A stretch of DNA of 17,547 bases. Source: Candidatus Woesearchaeota archaeon. GTDB taxonomy: Archaea > Nanobdellota > Nanobdellia > Woesearchaeales > UBA525. The stretch lies in the NCBI GenBank assembly GCA_013331575.1, contig DUGD01000047.1, forward strand, positions 1-17,547. The letters run 5' to 3'. The notes beneath the pieces are model-generated. The model was not told the DNA's origin and made no database searches. It saw only the letters and a list, made by a program, of their open reading frames with translations. Position 1 is the first letter of the stretch. The number at the start of each line of letters is the position of its first letter. The translations under genes were made by a program, and so were the position numbers. Below, one piece after another: positions 1 through 6,273 of this stretch.

Positions 1-23
1 TAGAGATCATCGGTGATGGGGTC

Positions 24-356
24 ATGACGCAAAAGGGCCACATGATCGATCGCTTCTTCACCGACGGGATAACGGACACCATCGCGAACATCAGCGGTGC
101 GTGCATCGGTTGGATACTCATATCGAAGACGCGGCTCAACATGACAGAGACGCGGGCGCACCCTCGCATAGCAAGAGCCATACGCAACCATCTACTCTTG
201 ATGCTACCGATTGTCCCTATAGGACTGTGGTTGCTTGTCGTGCGGGAAACGAGCTATGATGCACTGGCCGTCGTATGGATAATCGTCGCGGCGCTCATCG
301 CATACGGCATCATGATATCCGGAAAAGATACGGTCCGTGCGACGAAGGATTCTTAA
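24..356 (+). CDS. small membrane protein, unknown function
   Basis: I do not recognise this 110-aa protein. It has two clear hydrophobic segments, at about residues 57-75 and 79-97, separated by a short Arg/Glu/Thr turn. A weaker hydrophobic stretch lies near residues 18-34, so it is probably an integral membrane protein with two or three spans. The ATG is preceded by GGTGAT with a 6-nt spacer (bases 12-17), a good Shine-Dalgarno match. That supports this start and suggests an internal position in an operon whose upstream part lies outside the window. The frame is nevertheless open to the left edge, so a longer protein cannot be excluded. The lipoprotein gene follows 23 bases later on the same strand. 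Confidence 0.55.
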   Translation: MTQKGHMIDRFFTDGITDTIANISGACIGWILISKTRLNMTETRAHPRIARAIRNHLLLMLPIVPIGLWLLVVRETSYDALAVVWIIVAALIAYGIMISGKDTVRATKDS

Positions 357-379
357 CGCCGTGCGCACTCGCTACTCGC

Positions 380-1159
380 ATGCGACGATCACTCTATGCG
401 TTGATACTCGGTTGCGCCCTGCTCACAGGCTGCTCCACCCCGGTACCAGGGGATGATGCGCCGGGGACGGTGTTCGTCGGATCGTGGAACCTGCAGCGTT
501 ACGGCGACGCGAAAGCGAACGACACTGCAATGCTCGAACGGTATGCTACCGTCGTGCGGGACTTCGATGTGTTCGTGGTGCAGGAGGTGACTGATAAGGA
601 CGGGGACGCGTTCGCGAAGCTGTGCGTTGCGGTCGGCGAGAACTACTCCTGCTTGCTCTCCTCGCGCGCGGGGACGACAAGCTACAAGGAGCAGTACGGA
701 GTGTTCGTGCGCGACGGGATTGTTGTGGTCGATACCGTTGACTACAATGAACGAAACGCATCAGGATTCGAGCGGCCGCCGTACCGTATTGCGCTCAACA
801 AGAGCGGCTATGCATTCACGCTCTATACATTGCACACGAAACCCGATAATACACCTGCCGAGATAGACGCGTTAGAGCGGATCGTCGAGGACTCGGGCAA
901 TGTTATCATCCTGGGCGATCTCAACGCAGACTGCTCATATTATAGACGAGGAAACGACTTCCCATCGTGGAAATGGACCATCTCTTCCGACACGACCGCA
1001 GGAAAGAGCGATTGCGCGTACGACAGGATACTCTTGAACAAGGATATGGCACGAGAATATCGGAATGCCGGCGTGTTGCGCGTGGGCGGTGACAAGATAT
1101 CCGATCACAATGCAGTCTGGGTGGCGCTGCACTCCCGCGATAGAAAAGGATGGTGGTAA
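380..1159 (+). CDS. secreted lipoprotein, DNase I-like endonuclease/exonuclease/phosphatase family
   Basis: This 259-aa protein has the DNase I-like metal-dependent phosphohydrolase fold. Visible catalytic motifs are N37 (SWNLQR), E69 (VVQEVTD), H152 (LHTKPD), D180 and N182 (LGDLNADC), D215 (AYDRIL) and D242-H243 (ISDHN), in family order. The frame is open upstream to an ATG at 275, but starting at 380 puts a short basic N-terminus, a hydrophobic core and the lipobox LLTGC (Cys18) at the very N-terminus, so this start is preferred. The protein should be exported and lipid-anchored. C185 and C212 bracket the region where DNase I carries a structural disulfide. Likely substrates are extracellular DNA or another phosphodiester. 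It follows the small membrane protein by 23 bases and is probably co-transcribed with it. The fold is confident; the substrate is not. Confidence 0.82.
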   Translation: MRRSLYALILGCALLTGCSTPVPGDDAPGTVFVGSWNLQRYGDAKANDTAMLERYATVVRDFDVFVVQEVTDKDGDAFAKLCVAVGENYSCLLSSRAGTTSYKEQYGVFVRDGIVVVDTVDYNERNASGFERPPYRIALNKSGYAFTLYTLHTKPDNTPAEIDALERIVEDSGNVIILGDLNADCSYYRRGNDFPSWKWTISSDTTAGKSDCAYDRILLNKDMAREYRNAGVLRVGGDKISDHNAVWVALHSRDRKGWW

Positions 1160-1179
1160 CAGCATCTTTTCTCGTTGGG

Positions 1180-1187
1180 TTTAAATA
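1180..1187 (+). promoter_or_regulatory. TATA box of the DUF2779 gene
   Basis: TTTAAATA is centred about 27 nt before the ATG at 1211. That is the expected TATA-to-start distance in archaea, so the mRNA would begin at or next to the start codon (leaderless). There is no Shine-Dalgarno sequence. Confidence 0.7.
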
Positions 1188-1210
1188 TCGCCGTGGCTGG
1201 ACTGGCGTAG

Positions 1211-2674
1211 ATGCACTACCTCTCCAAGTCACGGTACATGAGCGGGTTGGCTTGTCCTCGGGCACTATGGGTTTCTGTGAATGATCCTGCTCGTCTGCCG
1301 CCTATCGATAGCTCTACGCAAGCTGCCTTTGACATCGGGCATACTATCGGTGACTGGGCGAAGAAGAAGTATCCTTCTGGCGTGGAGATCGATCGCGGTT
1401 CTGGTGCTACCTCTGTGACTAAACGGGAGATGGCCAAACGCGTGCCTCTCTTTGAAGCGTCTTTCTCTTACAATCACGGCTATTGCAAGACAGATATACT
1501 CTTACCTGTTGATTCGGACGAGTGGGACTTGATAGAGGTCAAGGCATCTACTTCTGTGAAGGACGAGCATCTACAAGATGTCGCTTTTCAGAGACATGTT
1601 GTTTCAGGGGCGGGCGTCAAGTTACGACGCGCGCACGTCCTGTATGTCAATAACGAGTACGTGCGCGACGGTGCTATTGATGTGCACTCGCTTTTTGCGT
1701 CAGAGGACGTGACCGAGGCGACGGACTTGCTATTACCTTTGGTACCGGAGAACGTCGCTGCTCTCTTGAAGGTGCTTGAGGGTCACGAGCCGAAGACTAC
1801 ATTGGGCGTGGATTGCGTGGACCCGAACAAGTGCAGCGTTTGCTTGCCTTCCGCGGAGATATTGTCTTTGTATAGAATTGGAGCTCGGGCTTGGCCGTTA
1901 TTAAACGATGGGGTGATGACGTTCTCTGCATTGCCGTCTTCCTTTAAACTGAACGAGAAGCAGAAGGTGCAGGTGAAGGCGCACTCTACCGATAAGGTGC
2001 ACGTGGACAAGGAGAAGTTGGGGCATTGGCTGCGCTCGCTCGACTATCCCTTGCAGATACTCGATTTCGAGACGTTCAACTCTCCTGTTCCTATGTTCGA
2101 TGGCGTTCGGCCGTACCAGAACGTTCCTTTTCAATTTTCTTTGCATATCGTCGAGAAGGACGGGGTCGTGACACATCATGAATGCTTAGCGACTGGGGGC
2201 GATCCGCGCGCTCAAGTGGTTGAAGGGCTACGCGCTTTGCGTGCATCTGGTTCTGTACTTGCGCACAACGCATCGTTCGAACGAGGTGTGTTGGAAGGCC
2301 TGGCGGAGAAGTTCCCGGCGGAGTCTTCCTGGTTGCATTCGGCTGCCGATCGACTTGTCGATACGATTGTTCCTTTTAGGGAGTTCTGGTTCTACCACCC
2401 GAAGCAGGAAGGGAGCTGCTCCTTGAAGAAGATCCTGCCCGCTTTGACAGGCGCTGGCTACGAAGGCATGGAGATCGGCAACGGCGGAGATGCTTCGAAC
2501 GAATACGTACGGGTTACATACTCTCCCGATGTATCGCCTGAGGAGAAGGCGCGCGTCTACGCTGCTTTACTGGAATACTGCAAGAAGGATACTTCCTCGG
2601 TCATTGAGCTGCTGGAGAGGCTGAGAGAAGAGAGCAGACGTAAGAATCTAATGATAGACAATATTACCCCTTAA
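1211..2674 (+). CDS. DUF2779-type protein: Cas4/RecB-like nuclease fused to DnaQ-like exonuclease
   Basis: This 487-aa protein has two nuclease-like halves. The N-terminal half resembles Cas4/RecB-family PD-(D/E)XK nucleases: C15 (LACPRALW), H44 (GHTIGDWA), D95 (KTDILLP) and E109-V-K111 (IEVKAS). C202, C208 and C211 follow; with C15 they could hold an Fe-S cluster as in Cas4 and AddB. The C-terminal half resembles a DEDD 3'-5' exonuclease: D285 and E287 (LDFETF), H352-N353 (AHNASFE), D384 (VDTIVPF) and D460 (YCKKDT). This two-part layout matches proteins annotated as DUF2779. It has its own TATA box. Its 3' end overlaps by 11 bases the 3' end of the convergent HNH gene, where the A+T-rich island begins. 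Its codon use is more T-rich at third positions than the flanking genes. A role in DNA repair or defence is inference. Confidence 0.85.
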   Translation: MHYLSKSRYMSGLACPRALWVSVNDPARLPPIDSSTQAAFDIGHTIGDWAKKKYPSGVEIDRGSGATSVTKREMAKRVPLFEASFSYNHGYCKTDILLPVDSDEWDLIEVKASTSVKDEHLQDVAFQRHVVSGAGVKLRRAHVLYVNNEYVRDGAIDVHSLFASEDVTEATDLLLPLVPENVAALLKVLEGHEPKTTLGVDCVDPNKCSVCLPSAEILSLYRIGARAWPLLNDGVMTFSALPSSFKLNEKQKVQVKAHSTDKVHVDKEKLGHWLRSLDYPLQILDFETFNSPVPMFDGVRPYQNVPFQFSLHIVEKDGVVTHHECLATGGDPRAQVVEGLRALRASGSVLAHNASFERGVLEGLAEKFPAESSWLHSAADRLVDTIVPFREFWFYHPKQEGSCSLKKILPALTGAGYEGMEIGNGGDASNEYVRVTYSPDVSPEEKARVYAALLEYCKKDTSSVIELLERLREESRRKNLMIDNITP

Positions 2675-3017
2675 ATTTTCTTTTGAAATGATAGTCAAGA
2701 TATCCTCTCTGAACATGACAAACAGTTCCCACTAGAGGTTTATTATGATATTCATCTAACGGGTCAACATGTAGCACCAATTTACCATCAGGGTGGATAG
2801 TTAAGAGACCAGCATCAAACTCTGCATGGTGATTAGGACAAAGAGCTATGATATTATTTGCGGTATCATAATCGGAACTTTCATGGAATGGCCTAACATG
2901 GGCTCCCATCAATAAAGATCTTCCAGAAGTATTAATCCTATTCCACCCACACACAACACATCCAGCCCCACTTTTCCCCATTCCGACAACACTAGATTTT
3001 TTATTTCGGGATGTCAT
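2664..3017 (-). CDS. HNH endonuclease, last gene of the Dam/AIPR operon
   Basis: This 117-aa protein carries an HNH (beta-beta-alpha-metal) nuclease core. C20-x2-C23 begins a probable structural zinc site. The catalytic-type block is GAHVRPF (H40), then NNIIALCPNHHAEFDAG (N55, C60, H63-H64, D68). Such domains cut DNA and serve as the nuclease in many restriction systems. The gene starts inside the end of the AIPR frame, overlapping it by 17 bases, so the two are translationally coupled. It has no clear Shine-Dalgarno sequence, and an alternative ATG at 2981 (residue 13) would still keep the whole nuclease core. It is the most plausible DNA-cutting component of the operon. Target site and requirement for partners are unknown. 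Confidence 0.85.
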   Translation of the reverse strand: MTSRNKKSSVVGMGKSGAGCVVCGWNRINTSGRSLLMGAHVRPFHESSDYDTANNIIALCPNHHAEFDAGLLTIHPDGKLVLHVDPLDEYHNKPLVGTVCHVQRGYLDYHFKRKFKG

Positions 3018-4191
3018 AAGTATTCCAGTGGCTATTTTTATTTACCTCTTTGTTCACGATTTCATATAGAATATACCAAATATTCGAATCTCTACTCATC
3101 TGCACTATTTCATTATGGTGTACAGTTCTGTGTGTATCCGATAGAGACTTAAGCAATTTTGGTTTTACTCTATCAAATAGTGCTTCTGGATCTTCATACC
3201 ACCCTATTTTTCCTTCAACCTTGTCATAAAATACATTTGCACGAATACTCGCCAATAATGGCAACAAAAATTGTCCGGGAATTCCCCAATACATTTTTTT
3301 CCCTAAAAAAATAGTTTTTCGAGGATTTTCCTTCCAATTAATCATCACCTTTAATTTTGTAAATCCGGTACTGCCAACGTCTTGATGAACAGTGCTCAAG
3401 ATATGTTCTTCTAATTTCAAAACATCGTTAACAAGAGGGTAAACTATCAAAAACTCATCCTGGTTTCGCAACCACATTTTGTAAACTGAAGTCTTACTCG
3501 AAGAAGATTTCGTGGGTTGTATCTGAGCATTCCCCGGAGGATAAAGTTTTACGTTGAATAAATTCAGTCTACTTATAAGGTCCACCGCATCCATGCCTTT
3601 TCCATTTGGAACGTCACGGTTTTCAAACCACACTATGTGTTTTTCAAAAACAGGATCCAACAAAAGTTTAAGCCTGCTATTCAAGCCTCTTTTTTCAGCA
3701 GTTGAATAAGGTTTGACATTAGAGGCAGTATTTCTACTGGCAGCTATCGTGGCGAGTCGTTCGTTACTAAAATTTCCTTCAATAACTTCCAAACGAACAC
3801 TCTCTTGACCAATATCCTGTTCTTTTTTGGCATTTAGAATTGCTAGTTGAGTGTGCCCACCATTCACAATTCCCGTTTCAGGAGGAAATAAAAATATGAC
3901 TTCTTTTCTAGCCTGATTCAGACGCACTTCTTTACAAATCACGCTAATACCACTATTTTGCAAAAAGAAATCTACAGAATCCTTAGTTCTATGTTTAAGC
4001 GTCTTCATCATTTCCTTATAGGGATACGATTCTTCAGATGGACTGCGCACGTTAGCATCCATAGGTAATGCAACGTAATCATTGCAATTTATGAAAAAGG
4101 TATAGATGGTGAATCCCTCCACTAGATTCTTAGAGTACTCTTTGTACTTCATTTTTGCTTCGCATGGCGTTCTTTTTTCTCCTTCAGGCAT
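3001..4191 (-). CDS. AIPR-family (abortive infection phage resistance) protein
   Basis: This 396-aa protein matches the AIPR family. The central signature is FFLQNSGISVICKE (about 75-88), followed by GIVNGGHTQLAIL (about 107-119; N110-G111-G112-x-T114), and then RLATIAASRNTASNVK (about 145-160). These correspond to the family's NNGI, VNGxQT and conserved Asn/Gln stretches. AIPR proteins occur in phage-defence and restriction-like loci, but their biochemical activity is not well defined. The start ATG has GGTGATC just upstream and follows the zinc-ribbon stop by 9 bases. The gene is A+T-rich compared with the chromosome on either side. It sits between a methyltransferase module and an HNH nuclease, so a regulatory or effector role in a modification-linked defence system is the most reasonable inference. 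Confidence 0.8.
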   Translation of the reverse strand: MPEGEKRTPCEAKMKYKEYSKNLVEGFTIYTFFINCNDYVALPMDANVRSPSEESYPYKEMMKTLKHRTKDSVDFFLQNSGISVICKEVRLNQARKEVIFLFPPETGIVNGGHTQLAILNAKKEQDIGQESVRLEVIEGNFSNERLATIAASRNTASNVKPYSTAEKRGLNSRLKLLLDPVFEKHIVWFENRDVPNGKGMDAVDLISRLNLFNVKLYPPGNAQIQPTKSSSSKTSVYKMWLRNQDEFLIVYPLVNDVLKLEEHILSTVHQDVGSTGFTKLKVMINWKENPRKTIFLGKKMYWGIPGQFLLPLLASIRANVFYDKVEGKIGWYEDPEALFDRVKPKLLKSLSDTHRTVHHNEIVQMSRDSNIWYILYEIVNKEVNKNSHWNTYDIPK

Positions 4192-4200
4192 AGATCACCA

Positions 4201-4338
4201 TTATCGACATTTTCTACAGTAGGATTGAGGTTGTTTTTTGCCATTCAGAATGCGCCAACCAAATTTCGCTTCTATTTCACTAAGACCATCTGCTTTAGCA
4301 CCACAATGAGGGCAACTGGCAGTTATCGTGTGAGGCAT
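4201..4338 (-). CDS. 45-aa zinc-ribbon protein in the methyltransferase operon
   Basis: This very short frame encodes 45 residues with two zinc knuckles, SCPHCG (C9, C12) and YCRKC (C41, C44). They are joined by an IEAKFGWR segment and a NGKKQPQS turn. The C-x2-C pairs 28 residues apart form a self-contained four-cysteine zinc ribbon. Similar ribbons occur as small proteins or appended domains near restriction-modification genes (from memory; not searched). The ATG lies 8 bases after the methyltransferase stop with GGTGAT between them, and the stop is 9 bases before the AIPR start. It is therefore embedded in the operon as a real cistron. A DNA- or protein-binding adaptor role is inference. 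Confidence 0.8.
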   Translation of the reverse strand: MPHTITASCPHCGAKADGLSEIEAKFGWRILNGKKQPQSYCRKCR

Positions 4339-4346
4339 GCTATCAC

Positions 4347-5201
4347 CTAAGGATACTTGATGAATAGTTCTTTAAGAGCTTTTCGCCCTTCTCCATTGCA
4401 ATTTATCATCCAACGTGCATCTACGTGAACTTGCTCAAATTCGTCATAGAGCCGACTAATAAATTGCGTATTGCTGTTACTCAAAAATAACTTTCTTCCA
4501 GACGTGGTCAACGCAGCAAACTTTTCTGCCAACGCCCGTTGATCTTCGTCTGTGAAATCATCTTTGTGGTATCCGGTGAATCCATTCACCTTCGGTTCCG
4601 CCCAATATGGAGGATCAAAATAGACGGTGCAATTTTTCGGATATTTGACGGCGCGGAAGTCTTTTTTTTCAAACGTCACGTTTTCAAATAGTCTACTGAG
4701 AAGCAATATGTGCTCAAAAGTTGGAAGAGATATTTTTTCGTACTTTCCGAATGGAACGTTAAAATTTCCTAATGAATTTACTCTAAAAAGTCCGTTAAAA
4801 CAAGATTTATTTAGATAGATAAAAAGAGCCGCTTTACGGATTTTACTTCGTATATCAGTGTTGAATTCTTCTCTACGATCGTAGAAAAAAATGCCTTTAT
4901 CTTTACTGGTGTTGTGTTCTCGCTCTAGCATTTCTAACGCCACTGAGAGCAGCTCCGGATGGTCTTTTATCTGGTTATATGTATTGATTAAGTCTTCATT
5001 TATGTCATACGCAAACGCCCGTTTAGGCCGTCTAGTCTGGAGAATGTGAATCAAAACCGCCCCACCCCCTAAGAAGGGCTCTACATAGCAGGTTATTTCC
5101 TGTGGAAGATGATCATCAAACTGGTTGAGTAACTGAGTTTTTCCGCCTGCCCATTTGAGAAAGGGTCCTATCTTTATAGTCTCCAGTTCCGCCACCCTCA
5201 T
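4347..5201 (-). CDS. dam: DNA adenine-N6 methyltransferase, Dam/DpnM type
   Basis: This 284-aa protein is an adenine-N6 DNA methyltransferase of the Dam/DpnM (D12 class) family. It has the N-terminal SAM motif FLKWAGGK (14-21), the second SAM loop EPFLGGGA (41-48), the catalytic DPPYW (196-200) and the conserved C-terminal INCNGEGRKALKEL (266-279). The length equals the usual DpnM length. The frame is open 38 codons further upstream, to 5315. However, TATATAAA at 5224-5231 sits inside that extension, about 26 nt before this ATG, so transcription should start at the start codon chosen here. Family members methylate GATC; that specificity is plausible but not shown by sequence alone. No DpnII-type GATC endonuclease is beside it. 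The downstream genes are a zinc ribbon, AIPR and HNH. Confidence 0.92.
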   Translation of the reverse strand: MRVAELETIKIGPFLKWAGGKTQLLNQFDDHLPQEITCYVEPFLGGGAVLIHILQTRRPKRAFAYDINEDLINTYNQIKDHPELLSVALEMLEREHNTSKDKGIFFYDRREEFNTDIRSKIRKAALFIYLNKSCFNGLFRVNSLGNFNVPFGKYEKISLPTFEHILLLSRLFENVTFEKKDFRAVKYPKNCTVYFDPPYWAEPKVNGFTGYHKDDFTDEDQRALAEKFAALTTSGRKLFLSNSNTQFISRLYDEFEQVHVDARWMINCNGEGRKALKELFIKYP

Positions 5202-5223
5202 ACCCTCACAAAACGTTGTTCCG

Positions 5224-5231
5224 TTTATATA
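5224..5231 (-). promoter_or_regulatory. TATA box of the methyltransferase-AIPR-HNH operon
   Basis: On the minus strand TATATAAA is preceded by an A-rich BRE-like GAAAGA. It is centred about 26 nt before the ATG at 5201. It fixes the methyltransferase start, predicts a leaderless transcript, and is the only good promoter seen for the four-gene operon. Confidence 0.75.
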
Positions 5232-5375
5232 TTCTTTCCAAGAGTGTCCTGTGTATTTAGATCTTTCGATAGTACGCTCTACAATAAAAGTCCAACGTGA
5301 ATCGGCAACTCTCAATTGTTAATTGTGACCGATTCGACCTATCTACTCGATGACAGTAACCAATAGCCTGAATAA

Positions 5376-5384
5376 AATTTAATA
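5376..5384 (+). promoter_or_regulatory. TATA box of the 52-aa membrane protein gene
   Basis: AATTTAATA is centred about 28 nt before the ATG at 5408, consistent with a leaderless start. It is divergent from the methyltransferase promoter, about 145 bases away. Confidence 0.5.
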
Positions 5385-5407
5385 GTTCATACGTGTTTGT
5401 ACCTCCC

Positions 5408-5566
5408 ATGAGAAACGGACAGGTATCTTTTCAATTCATCGCGAGATATCCGGCGGCAATACTGGTTCTTGGCGGCGTCGTTTGTGCGCTTCTCGATAAA
5501 ACTGCGTGGGCATTTGTGCTCATAGGATTGGGCGTGATTCTTCACATATTGTGGCTAAAACGATAA
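5408..5566 (+). CDS. 52-aa two-span membrane protein, unknown function
   Basis: This short frame encodes 52 residues with two hydrophobic helices, at about residues 15-29 (PAAILVLGGVVCALL) and 33-50 (AWAFVLIGLGVILHILWL). They are joined by the short polar turn DKT and end in KR. A TATA-like box lies at the right distance upstream. Hydrophobic periodicity, a single clean stop and the promoter support a real gene. It lies just beyond the right border of the A+T-rich operon, divergent from the methyltransferase. Function is unknown; a two-helix hairpin of this size could be a small membrane regulator or toxin, which is speculation. Confidence 0.55.
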   Translation: MRNGQVSFQFIARYPAAILVLGGVVCALLDKTAWAFVLIGLGVILHILWLKR

Positions 5567-5612
5567 TCTCTGCGGCGCCCCCAACTCACTCCCCGGTCGC
5601 TTCGCTCCCGGT

Positions 5613-5635
5613 GACTGCCTTCTTCGAAGTCAGTC
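5613..5635. other. hairpin: 5-bp plus 4-bp stem with a TTC loop
   Basis: GACTG pairs with CAGTC, then one C/T mismatch, then CTTC pairs with GAAG around a 3-nt loop. It lies in the spacer between two small convergent genes and may act as a terminator or be part of a small RNA. Confidence 0.45.
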
Positions 5636-5654
5636 CGTTCCGTGGTTTTGCGTC

Positions 5655-5680
5655 GAGCCACCTGCACCAATCGGTGGCTC
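5655..5680. other. perfect 8-bp inverted repeat with 10-nt loop
   Basis: GAGCCACC pairs exactly with GGTGGCTC across ten bases. With the hairpin at 5613-5635 it makes the 5567-5703 spacer look structured. No tRNA consensus blocks were found. Terminator or small-RNA function is undecided. Confidence 0.5.
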
Positions 5681-5703
5681 TCCTGATTCACGCCAAGGCA
5701 GAG

Positions 5704-5832
5704 CTAACCATCCTCCTCTCGCACCCTTCTCATCACCATGAAGATGTGTTCTGAAGGATGCCCGCTCTCTTCCCAATGGCGCTCCTCGTCATTCCAGAGA
5801 TAGTCTAAGAGTTGTTGGATGTCGGAATGCAT
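5704..5832 (-). CDS. 42-aa acidic protein, unknown function
   Basis: This frame encodes 42 residues beginning MHSDIQQLLDYLWNDEERHW and ending MRRVREEDG. The composition is that of a small, highly charged helical protein (DYLWNDEERHW, then HIFMVMRRVREE) rather than random translation. GAGGTG, a strong Shine-Dalgarno match, lies 6 nt before the ATG. This differs from the leaderless genes around it and suggests it is read as a downstream cistron of the antitoxin gene, which ends 95 bases upstream on the same strand. I do not recognise a family. It could be a third component of the toxin-antitoxin locus or an independent housekeeping micro-protein. Confidence 0.6.
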   Translation of the reverse strand: MHSDIQQLLDYLWNDEERHWEESGHPSEHIFMVMRRVREEDG

Positions 5833-5927
5833 ACTAACCACCTCAACAAGTAGTAGACTACGACTCCTCTAATCTCTTACGTCTAGAAGTCCAGTGAGCT
5901 CTCTTGCCAGTCCGTTGACAAAGACGT

Positions 5928-6227
5928 TCAGCGTTTCGCTTTTTGCGTCTTCTGGCCTTTGAGCAGCTCCTTCTCAATAGCGGTGAGCTTGCGCCGTGGC
6001 GACTCCAAAGCCAGCGCATTGCGTTCAGCCAAAGTCATGTGCCGTGGCGTAACCTTTCGGGCCGACGCGATAATCTTGTCAAGCTCAGTTCTATAGTAGC
6101 TATCCATATCCTGGCGGACGACTTCGCGCATGTACTCTTGTGTCGTGAGATATCCCCGATTCTTGGCCACAACCGCAACCCGTGAAAGCATCTCCTGATC
6201 CATCCTGACGCTCAGCATAGTATTCAT
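5928..6227 (-). CDS. ribbon-helix-helix antitoxin-like protein
   Basis: This 99-aa protein has an N-terminal ribbon-helix-helix-like segment: LSVRMDQEMLSRVAVVA (beta strand plus helix, about 5-21), then TTQEYMREVVRQDM (helix, 28-41). A basic C-terminal tail ends GQKTQKAKR. Such proteins bind operator DNA as dimers and neutralise a partner toxin. The frame is open to 6275. The ATG at 6227 is preferred because TTTAAATA lies about 26 nt upstream of it, giving a leaderless start. It follows the PIN toxin stop by 44 bases, the reverse of the usual antitoxin-first order. A perfect palindrome touching the TATA box suggests autoregulation. The pairing with the PIN gene is inferred from adjacency. Confidence 0.72.
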   Translation of the reverse strand: MNTMLSVRMDQEMLSRVAVVAKNRGYLTTQEYMREVVRQDMDSYYRTELDKIIASARKVTPRHMTLAERNALALESPRRKLTAIEKELLKGQKTQKAKR

Positions 6228-6249
6228 GAAGGACAGAAGGCATGAAAGA

Positions 6250-6257
6250 TATTTAAA
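6250..6257 (-). promoter_or_regulatory. TATA box of the antitoxin gene
   Basis: On the minus strand TTTAAATA is centred about 26 nt before the ATG at 6227. It gives the antitoxin its own leaderless promoter, inside the toxin-antitoxin spacer. Confidence 0.7.
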
Positions 6258-6273
6258 GATATCTATAGATATC
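6258..6273. promoter_or_regulatory. 16-bp perfect palindrome, candidate antitoxin operator
   Basis: GATATCTATAGATATC reads the same on both strands. It abuts the antitoxin TATA box on the side where the BRE and TFB would bind, and reaches into the toxin stop codon. A further GATAT half-site lies at 6248-6252. Ribbon-helix-helix dimers typically bind such palindromes, so autorepression is a natural inference. Confidence 0.6.

Noticed and set aside
275..379. Upstream start for the DNase I-like lipoprotein
   Set aside because: It would bury the signal peptide and lipobox behind 35 basic residues and overlap the preceding gene.
1211..2674. Cas4 of a CRISPR locus
   Set aside because: The protein is a longer fusion with an exonuclease half, and no direct-repeat array or other cas gene is seen in the window.
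2664..5201. Ordinary DpnII-type restriction-modification system
   Set aside because: The methyltransferase fits, but no DpnII-like endonuclease or second methyltransferase is present; AIPR and HNH genes take that place.
5202..5315. 38-codon N-terminal extension of the methyltransferase
   Set aside because: A TATA box lies inside it at the right distance for the inner ATG, and the protein from 5201 has exactly the usual DpnM length.
5567..5703. tRNA gene in the hairpin-rich spacer
   Set aside because: No acceptor/T-arm pairing or T-loop consensus could be matched on either strand.
5506..5754. 82-aa plus-strand frame
   Set aside because: It overlaps the 52-aa membrane gene and the antisense of the 42-aa gene, runs through the hairpins, and its composition is poor.
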